Source: Alectoria sarmentosa
Lineage: Eukaryota; Ascomycota; Lecanoromycetes; Lecanorales; Parmeliaceae
DNA length: 64,000 nt
Reading direction: 5' to 3'
NCBI GenBank assembly: GCA_009733775.1
Contig: WOGZ01000127.1
Span: 26,860 to 90,859, forward strand
Shown: positions 24,608-35,230 of the stretch, piece after piece
How positions within the stretch are numbered: position 1 is the stretch's first letter
Layout: each line of letters starts with the position of its first letter
Notes under the pieces: generated by a model
The model's input: the letters and a program-made list of their open reading frames with translations, nothing else
What the model was told of the DNA's origin: nothing
The model's database searches: none
Translations under genes and position numbers: made by a program

Positions 24608-25476
24608 GGTATTTGCAGAAGGATTGGGGAGATTGGGGATGGTGGTGGAATGTGGTTTGAAGGTCCAGGGTGGGTTGTGAGTTGACGTTGGAGAAAAGAG
24701 AAGTTGGGAGAGTAATTTATGGATGACGCAGGGCCTTATCGATAAGACTGCTTTGTAACATACAAATTCTGATTGGTCGAGGTTGAGCACTAAGCCTTAT
24801 CCTCTAGCCCTTTCCACGAATGAGAAGCTTGACTTTGTCACTTACAACATCCTCTTCTCCTTCATCACTCTCATCCTTCGGCACTTTCCGATGTGCTGTC
24901 TGAAAGGCTTGACTTTATCGTTGCTTGCTTGCTGCATTTTACCCATCTTCGGGTATCTGGAGCACACAATACCTGGGTCCCTCACACCCGGTTCTGGCCA
25001 AGGGTATCCATCAACCCAGCTCATCAAAGCAAGCCGCGTAGCAGGCAAGCTGTCAGAAAGAGTTGCAGCACCAGCGGTATCGAGCGGCAAGTTCCTCGTT
25101 TTTGACGTCAAACAAGGGGATCGTACTCAGAAAGGTGTATTTGATAATTATGATTTCATCAAATTTGAGAACCAAGCGGCGGGAAAACTCCTTGCTCATG
25201 GATTCCGTCAATACATTGATAATGATTCCGGCTTCCACTGTCACTTGATTTTGGGACCTTGCCTGGGACTCGTGATTGTCTCTGACAGCAGAAAAGCTTT
25301 CAGAAGCCGGCTCTCACCATGGACCAAGCCCTTTCCCTGAATCGCTACGACTCAAAAATTTCGATTACAGCAGTATTCTGCTATCACAGTAAAACATCGA
25401 AGCGTCCCACCTCCCCTACGGCGTCTCTCTGAAGACAGATTATCTAAGAACATCCCGAATGTCTAAAATGATCATT
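24608..25476. other. Intergenic region; weak open frame on plus strand
   Basis: Contains the promoter of the metallothionein-like gene. A 185-codon frame at 24783-25340 on the plus strand begins with TTG and has one hydrophobic stretch. It shows no family resemblance and I do not call it a gene. Confidence 0.4.
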
Positions 25477-26065
25477 CTATTGACGAAAAATTGAAACAAT
25501 GAGTAGCCACTTTTTGACTATTCCGCTCCTAATCTCACCACATACATCGTCGCCGCATACTGCATCTGCGTCCCTATCGCTGTCATCGGTGAGTAGACGG
25601 GACACCTTGCTGTCGCCGAGCGCGAGAGGCATATGCTCAAGTGCTTGCTCTAATGACTCTAGATTGACGAAATCAACAGTTGGTCCGCTAATTGCCCTTG
25701 CATTTTCCTTTCTCAGATTCATCAACTTCTCTTTTTCAGTCGCTGCAGTCTCCTTCATGGCGTTCTTCTCAGATTGATCCTTGCCTCGACGAAATTCCTA
25801 AGACTCCAGATCTGGTACGGCCTTCTCCTCGGCAACAGCCCGCATTGTTGCGCAGAATTTTTGGGAGTCGATGGGAGTGAAGGGGATCTGGGTGGCAAGA
25901 GAAGCGAGGCTAGCAGCTATGGTTTCATTGGCTCGATCTTCGGAATATGCCGATCTCTGTCGTTGGGCAGTTCACCTTGGGCACGCTCACAGCACAAACA
26001 GCTAGCCCTTAGCAATGCGCTAAGTTGGAGTAATTCTATCAATGGTTTCGCACTTTCTTGGCTAG
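25477..26065 (-). pseudogene. Possible decayed gene of unknown family
   Basis: Two blocks of protein-like sequence lie on the minus strand in different frames. The first (about 25940-25800) reads IAASLASLATQIPFTPID and continues to a charged stretch ending AEEKAVPDLES before a stop. The second (25758-25477) reads MKETAATEKEKLMNLRKENA with a following acidic region containing SLEQALEHMPLALGDSK. Amino-acid usage looks coding, but no splice model joins them cleanly. It may be a frameshifted relic, or a real gene whose introns I could not place. Confidence 0.3.
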
Positions 26066-26219
26066 ACTGCTAGATTCGACATCCTACTCTGGCTACTAAT
26101 ACAAGCATCTCGCGATATGAAGGGTCGTTTCTAGATCTTTCTGCGGGGGAACATGGAGGTGGGAACAAGTGGGGCTATGAGATTCACATTTGGACGAATG
26201 GTTGTAAAATCGCATGTTA

Positions 26220-26475
26220 GAAGATGACAGATTGAAGATGGACGATGGAAGATGGAAGATGGATGTCATGGCTTCACCCTTCCTACCTTCCTAGGGAGCA
26301 CGGCCCGATTGGGCCTAGCGTGTCAAGGCTCTGCGGCCTACACATGCTCATGCTTCTACTAGATAGAACACCATAGTTGATATTCTATTCATACTGTGAC
26401 ACCCATATCATTTGATCCTACGTTCAGTCCCTGGCAATGGAAGATGGAAGATGGAAAGATGGAAAGCTACATATA
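26220..26475. repeat. GATGGAA-type minisatellite patches
   Basis: Short runs of GATGGAAGATGGAA-like units occur at about 26225-26265 and again at 26435-26470. The sequence between them is not repetitive. Confidence 0.6.
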
Positions 26476-26639
26476 AGTCACTATGTTTTCTATTTATCCA
26501 TTCTAGCAAGACATCACACGTTCTCTTCAGAGAAGACCAATTGCCTCCTGGTGTCGGCCAATCTAAGGTACTCATCTGCTGCTTTTCTAATAAAAGTCCG
26601 GTCTCTGACATGTCAAGCCGTCGAGCCTAACCTACTTAA

Positions 26640-27516
26640 TTGATGACTAGTTACCGCCAAGGAAGACCGGACCGCGGAAAGGTGAGCGTCGATCGAGGAG
26701 GCCTGTTCGGGGGACGCTCGGAGGGCAATCGCCTGCTGCCGCCACCAGATATAACTCCACTAGTGCAAAAGAGGTTCGGAGTCATTCGGCATGCCATGCT
26801 GCAACCGGAAAGAGCATTCGAGACGAAAAGTCCATGCAAGACCATGGAGCCCGTCCTTTGCGTTGATCCCACAGCTGTGCTTCCCCATCTTTGCCCTTTC
26901 CTTTATCTACCAACCACCCCCCACGNNNNNNNNNNNNNNNNNNNNNNNNNNNNNNNNNNNNNNNNNNNNNNNNNNNNNNNNNNNNNNNNNNNNNNNNNNN
27001 NNNNNNNNNNNNNNNCATTTGAGTACTTCCTCATGCATGCCTTCGGCCATGTGTCCCCTCAGTGCGCTAAACACAAGAACATGATGTTCACGTGGCCGAG
27101 GATTCCGCTTTTTGCAACCTTTGAAGAGAGTGTGGATGCAGATCCTCTCCATACGTGGCGACTCTTGATTCCACTTATTGCAACCATGTTGCGTGCTGCA
27201 AACAGGAAAAACGCGGAACCACTTCAAAGGTTCGATGGACAACATATAATTTTGCCTCACACATAGCTTTGATATCGCTAAGAAAGAAGCTTAGTGTGTG
27301 GGTGTGGCACAATTGCGATGGGGCGGATCGCTAGACAAAATCTTGTGGTACTTCCAATTACATTGCTCATCTCCACCCACACGTACACCTCCAGGAACGC
27401 AAACCGACCCGGAAAATGCAGATGCAAGAACTTCTTACGAAGATATCCCCAGCGACCCTCCATCTTCATTTAAAAAGAGACCGATTCCCCAGCATCTCAA
27501 TCTTTTCCCTCCCTCA
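26640..27516. other. Gene-poor spacer holding the assembly gap
   Basis: Bases 26926-27015 are N (90 bases). Frames that cross the gap are artefacts. No recognisable coding sequence is seen on either side. The last 100 bases are C/T-rich and probably the promoter of the next gene. Confidence 0.6.
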
Positions 27517-28292
27517 ATGACAGCCGTCCCTGAATCCTCTACCTTCCCCACTACCCTAATTCAACCAGAAAAATACCTCCTCACAACAACCATGCCCACA
27601 TCCAACCCCCACCTCCTAACACCCTACCCAACCGGCCCCCAAATCGAAGAAATCTTCCTCCTCCGCAGCAAAAGAGACAATCAAGGCAACGTCGTCCGGC
27701 AGCGCGACTTCAACTCCCACCTAGCCGACGACATTGAGGTCGTCGTCACGAGCCAAGAAGACCATCTCAGCGGCATTTATACCGGCAAAGATGCTTTCAA
27801 CAAGGAGGTGAGGGGCCGCATCGCGAATTGCATCGACCATACCAAGGAAGGCACGCATGAAGTTGTGAGGGTCGTGGGCGGTATGTACATCTTCGAGCAT
27901 GTGTTTCCTGCAATCCCAGGAGCAAGAAACGTTCCGGCAATAGGAAAGAGATCCAACCCTCATGTCTGCAGCCATGCCTGTCTTATAAGATTTGTTTTTG
28001 TGTGCAAGGCAAAAATACTGACCCCGGAGTCTCTACATACAGGCGGAGACCAAGCCTGGGCGGCGGTGGAGTTAGTCACGAAGGGAACAACCAAGTCTGG
28101 TACGTGAGAATAGCGAAAGAATTGCGTGCGATCGAGCGCGCGCTGATCCGGCCCTGGTATGCTTTAGGCAAGCCGTTGAGCCACCCGGTAGTGTGTATGG
28201 TGCGGTTCAATTCCGAGGGCAAAATCATGCAGATGAGGGAGTACTTTGACAGCAAACATATCCATGGTCATACCGAGGAGCATAAAGCTTGA
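27517..28292 (+). CDS. SnoaL/NTF2-like fold protein
   Basis: Exons 27517-27880, 28043-28099 and 28168-28292 with GT-AG introns of 162 and 68 bp give 181 residues in frame. The start ATG at 27517 follows a pyrimidine-rich leader; an in-frame ATG at 27592 is the alternative. The order is typical of the NTF2-like cone fold: a helical N-terminus (EEIFLLRSKRDNQGNVV), a β/α middle (LADDIEVVVTSQEDHLSGIYTGKDAF), then the strand-rich end (AWAAVELVTKGTTKSG, CMVRFNSEGKIMQMREYFDS). FNSEGKI...REYFDS is a usual SnoaL-like ending. Such proteins include small isomerases and cyclases as well as proteins of unknown function, and no catalytic role can be assigned. Confidence 0.8.
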
Positions 28293-31200
28293 GGGTGAAG
28301 CCTGGTGGCTGCTTGGTTTGTAAGGTACAATGTATTTATTTGAAATCGCACTATGGCATAGCATGACTCCACAGTCCATTTGGGCTTGGGTTTCGCCTCT
28401 CTCGATCTTTTCTTTGAGATTGAGCAAAGAGCTTTGAGCGCAGCGTTGGCATTTCCTTTCTATGCATTCGGTTTCACAGGTTTTCACATGATATTTCGGC
28501 CGTGGCGCTAAGTTTCTCGTCACACTTGTATTTCAGGATGACCTCCAAGTTCCTTAAAAAATTTCCAGGCTTGCCCTGTTCTGTTCGCCTAATCTCTCTC
28601 TGTATTCGATTCCCCCACTTCCAATAATATCTATATAACTCAAGACACCCTAACTGGACACTTTCGTCATGCGCGGTAAGTTTACGCTGTTGAAGAAAAT
28701 CAACTTTTTTTTTTGCAAGTCATGTCTTATAAGTAAAGAAACACTCGTCGTCGTTCCGAGCGCATTATTCAGCGACAATGTCCCAAGACCGGGAGCACTA
28801 CTCTCCCAGAGCAAAAAGCCTTTTCAATCCCGCGCTTGTCTCTGAGAGCGCCAACGTTCTTTTTCCAGCGGATCCGCAACCCCCTTAAAGCTGTAATCAA
28901 TCATTCATTAAATTCAAGGCCGGGTTCTACTACGACGATCTCTCTTTCTTTCTCTCTTTTGATTGCAGTCCAGATGGCTTAGCTCATCGAGCCAGGTCTG
29001 GGGAGGAGGAGGAGGAGGAGGGTTTGAGATGGTGTTGCGGTGATGGAGATGTCTTGTTGGATATGGAGCGGAACTATGAGGAAGGTTGCGAAAAAACCTT
29101 TGGGTATGTTATGTTCAGCGCGTGGCTTGAAGGATGGTACGGGATCAAGACAGGCGTTTTGGAAGGGTTTTCTCTCGAATTTGGGATTGGGGATAGGGTC
29201 TCGAGGACCCTGGTTTAGAGTTCATAATTCAAATTTACGGGTCTAGGATAGGTATGTATGTGGGTACTTGTTTTTCTTTTTTACGTTCGTAGATAGAGAT
29301 ATTGGAGGAGGCGGACGAGGCCGAACCGGCTTTTTGAGTTGAATCCAGAAGCGCTTGGACGGCTGAGATCAGAGAGGGGTGGTGGTGCGCGATATCAAAT
29401 CTCGGAATTGAGAACAGGCGGAGAGAAGCAGGGAGGCGAGCTTGGTTGGAATTGGAAGATTTCTTGCGCCTTATGATCTCACGTCTGCGAATCCTCTTGA
29501 CTCCTTTGGCGATATTAAAAACCTTCTGGGCTGCTTTTCTCTTGTGCTGTTGCGACCGTCATTTTTCTTCTTCGCGCTCACTCTGCGGAGGCGGAGCGTT
29601 GGGGTTGTGGCGCGTTATTTTGGCTTGGAAATGCAGGAGCAGGTGGAGGATTGGCGACGCTGTAGGGGATGGAGAGGTGGTTTTTTTGGATCCATACTAT
29701 CACGTTTAAGCTAAGTTGAGTTTGATTTAGGGCCAATCTCTAGAAGAATCAATCGATATTTTGGACAGCGATTGCATGAAGTCCGATTTCGGAACTCCAC
29801 GATGGTGTTCCAGAGCTGGTATTTTCGAGGTGCTGTGAAGTGCTCGGCTGTACCTGGGTTTAAGGCATTCGTACAACTTTTCCGTCTAGCTTTCACCTTG
29901 TGATCGGTCCCGAATTTTTCACAAAATTTTGTTTTTCTGATCTTGGTTTCATGTTCTACTTTGAGGATTTTATTCGAAACAGATGTCGGGTTCTAAGATA
30001 CAAAAGATCTTTACGGCAACCATCGAAGGAAACATGCAATACAGCAAGTCAATGACGAGGCGCGCTGTTTGAAAAAGACCTCATAGAGTGGCAGTAAGGT
30101 TAGTATGACCTCCCCTTGCGAAACAAATAACGTTCAGGTCCCATCTCTTGAGAATCAACAGCATGTTGCAAAGACAAAGAGAACCTTAGACCGAGAACAG
30201 ACAAGAAAGCGCACACTGGAATCGTTTTGTTGTACCAGTTCCAAGACAGCAGGACCGCAGCGCGCGCACGATGAATGGCAAGCGCAAAATTGGCAGCTTC
30301 TCAGTTGCCTGGGATCGAGACTGACGGACACATCCGAATGCAGTGCGCAGGGAACTAGACCCGTGGGAGGCTAGTATCCTAAAATGACTATGCTTATATA
30401 ACGTCTAGTAGCAGCCGATTCTAACCTTTCGAGATTTGATACGATCAAGGAAGGGCAGAGGAAGGGAGTGCGCGGTTGCCAGCTTTTTTTGTTATGTCTC
30501 CTATTTGAATCTCCAGTATTCTTTACTCATAAGATAGATTCTCGGTTGAAATTTAATCTGGCCAAGGGAAGCAATGTGAAAAGTGGGTCGCTTGTTGGGA
30601 GCTGACATGTGAGATGCGAAGGGAGCGAACTAAAGTGATGTACAGATACTCGAGGTCATGATCGCAATACCCCTTTCAGACAATCGTAAACATATGCGTT
30701 GGTAGTCTTACCAAACTTTGAACCACTGACGTCTTTGGCGGGTTCGGCCACAGAATTTGTGTCAAAAGCGGAACAAGCCTACTCGTCGAGACAGCCTATT
30801 GACTTATCAGTAAGGGCAAGTATTCAGCCGACCACGTCGGATCTGTCGTCAGTGTTGGTAGAAGAGACAGCTGCCATGACGAGCTTCTCTGGAAGCTTCC
30901 AGTGTGAGACTCGTTCCAAAGCGCCAGACAATAATATTCCTTGTCAGGAGAGAGTAGGATGAGACATCACTGTGTCTTTGCTCATGTTAAGACCTTGTTC
31001 GTCTCAGCAAAGTTCTGCAATCAGCATATATGCCTACGGAAACTGCTAGAAGCACGCGGTCACTCTTCTTTGTCTAATCATAACTTTTACTCAACGTGTT
31101 AGCGTATTCTTGTTAGGCCTGAGTTTCACTGCATAGTCACGCTTTGAGACAGAAAACGTACCTGAAGGCAGTGCCTACTTGCTTCTTAAAACCTTGCACT

Positions 31201-31492
31201 AAATCTCATCAATCTTGCTGTCCCAGCTTTGTTATTGGCCGGCCACGCCTTTTTACAGTCAACAATTGGAAACGATAACGAAGCACCTCTCTTACTTAGA
31301 TCAAGAAACCCCTCTTAGAACACCAACGTTTTTTTAGGCTACCGGCGTTCTCTCAGATTACAAGACCCTTGATCTGCTGAAGCACGTCCTTCAATTCATT
31401 TTCATCCAAGTACCTTCATCTTCCATGTTTTCACTGACTTCCTCGTCTTACTGAATCGACGGACTAGGTTCCCGTCGTCTCCATTGCCAACC
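28293..31492. other. Long gene-poor region (3.2 kb)
   Basis: Normal base composition with no ORF that resembles a known family on either strand. A (GAG)n stretch lies at about 29002-29024. The sequence ATGCGCG/GTAAGT at 28670-28682 has the look of a first exon with a donor site, but I could not find a matching second exon. No tRNA is seen. Confidence 0.45.
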
Positions 31493-32134
31493 ATGCCCGA
31501 ATTATGGACCACCGAAGAAACCATTGTTCTGGTCTACTTTAGATCACGAGGGGTACTCGCACGAGCGATTAAACATCTTATCCCTCTAAAAGGCGGCACT
31601 CCGCGTGAAGACCCTCAGCTTCTGGCGCAAAGACTTCAGCGTGTGCATGCAAAAGAACGAAAGGCAGGCCACCCTGCCATGTACCACAAGCCAACGAAGA
31701 CGTGGGATCTGCAAGTTACCGATCAGTGGCTTGTCGACCACATTGTGCTCTGCGCCAAATCCATGGCCAAGGAGAGGCTTAAGGATGAGACGAAAGCTTT
31801 CTTGTACTACGACGAATTGAAAGCTCTCACGTATTTCGGACCGGAGGAAAAGGTCATCGTCGGCGATGTGGGTTTTGAAAGAATCCAAAGAATCTGCTTG
31901 CCCGGTGTTTACAATTTGCCGCAGATACAGGGACTGGACCCCATCATGGCGATGCTGGCTTGGATCGTCGAACCTCCTGCTTCACCAGCAACCGAGACAG
32001 AGACTAATCAGGGTTCGCCGACTAGCCCATCCAACAACGGCAGCCACAGCATGCCACAGAACGACTCGAATGAGAAGTCCCTTCGTGCATCTGCGAGCGA
32101 GGGGAAGGTTGGGTTGTCAGAACAACAGTTGTAG
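31493..32134 (+). CDS. Unknown fungal protein with SANT/Myb-like N-terminus
   Basis: Single frame of about 213 residues from ATG 31493. The first 50 residues (LWTTEETIVLVYFRSRGVLARA, followed by QLLAQRLQRVH) have the WT.EE...L....RG pattern of a short helical DNA-binding-like fold seen in uncharacterised fungal proteins. The middle (residues 70-155) is well-formed globular sequence. The last 50 residues are low-complexity Ser/Thr/Asn-rich. The function is not known. I chose this ATG because the longer frame begins with TTG. The gene stands alone between spacers. Confidence 0.65.
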   Translation: MPELWTTEETIVLVYFRSRGVLARAIKHLIPLKGGTPREDPQLLAQRLQRVHAKERKAGHPAMYHKPTKTWDLQVTDQWLVDHIVLCAKSMAKERLKDETKAFLYYDELKALTYFGPEEKVIVGDVGFERIQRICLPGVYNLPQIQGLDPIMAMLAWIVEPPASPATETETNQGSPTSPSNNGSHSMPQNDSNEKSLRASASEGKVGLSEQQL

Positions 32135-32930
32135 CTGGCGAAAACGATGTGAAGGAAGAGTTGCTCTTGTGACGTTCTAGTCTATTCAATGTGGCAAGAC
32201 AGAAAGAGTTGAGCTGTACTTCGCTCACAATAGCATATTTTGAGGTCGAAGATTAGGTCAACAAGTTAGAGCGATTGCTTCTTTACTCCATAGCGTTCTC
32301 TGGCATCATCTTCACCGAAATCCTTCCAAAAGCGTACACGCAGTAATGTTTGTATTGGTATATATCTCTTCGAGAGGTGCTCGCGGTTGGAGATTGGAAG
32401 AGCTGACAGCTTCTCCTAAACTAGGCTCATGTAACGACCACGGATGTGTTCAGACTGTCAAGGTTTGAGGTTCCCAGTCTTCTTCCAGCCAATTTCAGCA
32501 AGCCACCTTGATGGTATGGTTCATACGACCTGCTCCAGGGGAGCTTGGGCAAGACAATCAATCCATTTTACACATCCCGTGACTGATGCTTTGATACAGA
32601 CATGAAGATATAGTCAATGTCATAAATTTATAAGCCATTTCTTTGTCAACTATCTTTTGAGGAGAGTAGGGTTAGGGTTAAGAATGCGGTGGACTACGGT
32701 GCACTCGGTCAAGTCGAGCCTAGCGCTATGCTGCCAGCGACTAACACTTGGCGCGTCGCACCTTCCCTTACTTAATCCCAAACGCAGCTGCAGGACACAG
32801 ATTTTTCACCACAAACACTCTCTCGGCACACTCAGCCTCAACAGGCTTACTTCATACCCGTCTGTCTCTGCTCTGTCTTCCTCAAGATTCCTAGAGCTCC
32901 TCGACTCGTCAGCCAAGACGAAACTTCGAC
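32135..32930. other. Intergenic region with a short telomere-like motif
   Basis: Holds the promoter of the F-box gene. TAGGGTTAGGGTTA occurs at 32667-32680, two units of the fungal telomere repeat inside the chromosome. Nothing else is recognised. Confidence 0.5.
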
Positions 32931-34397
32931 ATGGAACAAGCTTACCTTTCAATGTCTTCCGAGCGACAAGCAGCGGGTACATCCTGCACTCAACTACCTA
33001 TCGAGCTCATCATTCAGACGCTTGGTCATCTGGAGAAACACGAACTCAAGATTGTCAGACTTGTGTGCAAGACATGGTCCCACTACGCTTCGGAACCCTT
33101 ATTCGATAAATTGTATATAAGCCCTCGGGAAGAGGATATCAGGGTTTTCAAGTTGATCACGCAGCATCCTCAGCTACGCCGATGCATCAAAAAGCTTGAA
33201 TACGATGCTACTCACTTCTCACCAGACCTATCGATCATGGGTTATGTTCGCAATCTAATCGGTTGTGCTCCGCTCGAAACCAAAGTTTTTAATGACATGC
33301 GCCAGATCCGCGAGAGAGAGGTTCTTGATCCACAAATTGACAAGTACCTCAGCTGGCTTATTTCCTGGCGGAATAACGCACCAGACTCTTGGTCATGCGA
33401 GAAGTTCAAGCACTATGATTTTGTTATCGAAGGTCATCGCAGTTGGGAGGAGTGCGCTGCATACCAACAGAGGTGCATCAAGTCCGGAGACTACCTTCGG
33501 ATACTGGTCTATGGACTACGCAACCTCGATCGCGTCGAATCCGTTCATGAGTGTCAGGAATGGGATATCCGGCCTTCCCAATATCATCAAGCTCACTACT
33601 ACAATTCTCCTTTTGGCCGGACCTGGTCTATCTTTCGTGCGCAACCCAGGTGTTGGAGAAAGGATGGTTCACTTGCAAATGGATTTGACGATTTTTGGCT
33701 ACTCACCACGGCACTAGCCCTTTCTCAGAGGCGCATCCGAGATTTCAATACCGCAGAGCTGCCATCCATTGTCTTTGATACATTGAAACATACGACGGAG
33801 AGCATGGTCGAGTGTAGCGTCGATGCATACTCTGGACTCGAAAATCTTAGTCTCACGCTCTGGCACAAAGTATCGCAAGCTGGACCCGATTCGAAGCTCG
33901 ACAAGCTGTCAGGACTACAGACCCTCCTCGGATCAATGACCAGCTTGAAAACCCTGAATCTCCATTTTCCAGGTAAATCCCGGCCGCACTTCAGAAGGTC
34001 TGGAGGGCATTGTAGCCTCAAGCGAGTTTTACCGGCCGAGGTTCGTTGGACGGGATTGACTTCATTCAGATTGGGTGCCGTGTCTACCTCTGCTAAGCAT
34101 CTTGTCCAACTCCTAACAATAAGAATGCCGAATTTACAGGAACTTCACTTTCTCTGGGTTTACCTTGTCGAAGACAAATGGGAGGGTGTCTTTGAGTGTA
34201 TGAAGAGATCGATGCATCTTCGGCATCTCTCTCTGGGTCAGGGCACGGCATTATGGGAAAAATGGCTGTGCGCAACCGGCTTTATCCATGCTAGAGATAT
34301 CGAAAACTATGTCTTACGCAGTGGTCGACATCCGTGTCTTCTCTCAGACGAGCCAGACTCGGCCTCCGAGAAGTATCTGTCGGCACCCTGGCTTTAG
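32931..34397 (+). CDS. F-box protein
   Basis: 488 residues in one exon from ATG 32931. An F-box sits at about residues 20-60: LPIELIIQTLGHLEKHELK followed by VRLVCKTWSHYASEPLFDKLY. F-box proteins bind Skp1 and bring substrates to SCF ubiquitin ligases. The rest is α-helical with leucine-rich stretches in the C-terminal third (LSLTLWHKV, LKTLNLHFPG, LQELHFLWVYL, LRHLSLGQG) that resemble irregular leucine-rich repeats. These would be the substrate-binding part. The substrate is unknown. The frame ends only about 100 bp before the solo repeat at 34495. Confidence 0.83.
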   Translation: MEQAYLSMSSERQAAGTSCTQLPIELIIQTLGHLEKHELKIVRLVCKTWSHYASEPLFDKLYISPREEDIRVFKLITQHPQLRRCIKKLEYDATHFSPDLSIMGYVRNLIGCAPLETKVFNDMRQIREREVLDPQIDKYLSWLISWRNNAPDSWSCEKFKHYDFVIEGHRSWEECAAYQQRCIKSGDYLRILVYGLRNLDRVESVHECQEWDIRPSQYHQAHYYNSPFGRTWSIFRAQPRCWRKDGSLANGFDDFWLLTTALALSQRRIRDFNTAELPSIVFDTLKHTTESMVECSVDAYSGLENLSLTLWHKVSQAGPDSKLDKLSGLQTLLGSMTSLKTLNLHFPGKSRPHFRRSGGHCSLKRVLPAEVRWTGLTSFRLGAVSTSAKHLVQLLTIRMPNLQELHFLWVYLVEDKWEGVFECMKRSMHLRHLSLGQGTALWEKWLCATGFIHARDIENYVLRSGRHPCLLSDEPDSASEKYLSAPWL

Positions 34398-34494
34398 TCT
34401 TGAACGTGTCGTCGTCACTCGCAGCCTGCATCAGATTTGTTCCGCCAAGTCTGAACCTGAGGACTGTGATAGAGGCCGTGAGCAACGATAGTCG

Positions 34495-34914
34495 CTGCAG
34501 TGGGACTGTGGGTTAGTGAGTCGCATAGGAAGTCAGGGATTAGTAGCTATAGCCCATGGCCCCCACATGGAATGTTTCGCAAACGCGGTCATAGCAGGAG
34601 ACACGTGTCATGATGGAGTGGTATATATGCCTGTCCTGCACCTGGCAGTGGCTCTTCGTTCGATTCTATCTCTTTCAGAGCCACAATATTTTTGCCCAAC
34701 TGCCCTCACCTGTATATAGCTTTATTTTGTACTCCAGGTCTATGCTGCTACAAGCACGGGAGTCTTCTAAGCGCCAGGGTACGAGATCATGTCTGTTCAG
34801 GCTCTCTATTCGCTGGTGGCCCTGGCGCTGGGACAGCCCAATCACTACTATCTACGACATTTGTATACCTCCATTTGTGTGTGTGATGTGGGCATTCGAG
34901 TATGCGAGTACGAA
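34495..34914 (-). repeat. Solo 420-bp A-B repeat, not visibly RIP-mutated
   Basis: Reading the minus strand, this sequence matches the 419-bp repeat at 38381-38799 from end to end. Shared marks include the CTCGCATACTCG start, the ACGTAGATA.TAGTGATTGGG block, GACACGTGTC.CC.GCTATGA and the CACTG.AGCGA end. It lies in the opposite orientation and keeps normal GC content. It therefore preserves the ancestral form of the terminal repeat of the element in LAS21. It is comparable to a solo LTR but belongs to a split-direct-repeat element. Confidence 0.8.
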
Positions 34915-35230
34915 CAAGGCCTGGCAAATTGGTCATACAGGAATATTATATCATTCTTCATGCATATTGAATAACACTGCTATGGGTTATTGCGGAGCAG
35001 GAAAACAATCTGCTTTGATGGTTGAAAAACCTTTGAAGAGTCATTTTCCATTTGATAAAATTTCTAGATTGCCTGATAAATCCGAATTCATTCATGACCA
35101 CGCCCGCATGCAATTTGCAATTTACAAAGCGGCAAAAGACCCTTAATGAGCGAAATGAAAGCCTGGGGTCCTCAAGAAGGCAGGCAGCGCCACGCTGAGA
35201 TGTAGCTGATGGAAGACTTTGATGTGGGGT
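34915..35230. other. Spacer between solo repeat and LAS21 3' end
   Basis: About 316 bp of moderately AT-rich sequence. It is the 3' flank of LAS21. No recognisable gene. Confidence 0.4.

Noticed and set aside
24783..25340. 185-codon frame on the plus strand
   Set aside because: Begins at TTG, has no recognisable domain and has an untypical composition. It may be chance.
26640..27266. Long frame crossing the N gap
   Set aside because: The middle is unknown bases. The flanks do not look like coding sequence.
28670..28800. A start codon followed by a donor-like GTAAGT (ATGCGCG/GTAAGT), reminiscent of the ribosomal protein L41 gene
   Set aside because: The downstream basic stretch does not match the expected L41 sequence in any frame, and no convincing acceptor links them.
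34516..35146. Open frames at the end of the F-box gene region
   Set aside because: They overlap the solo repeat and have no protein resemblance.
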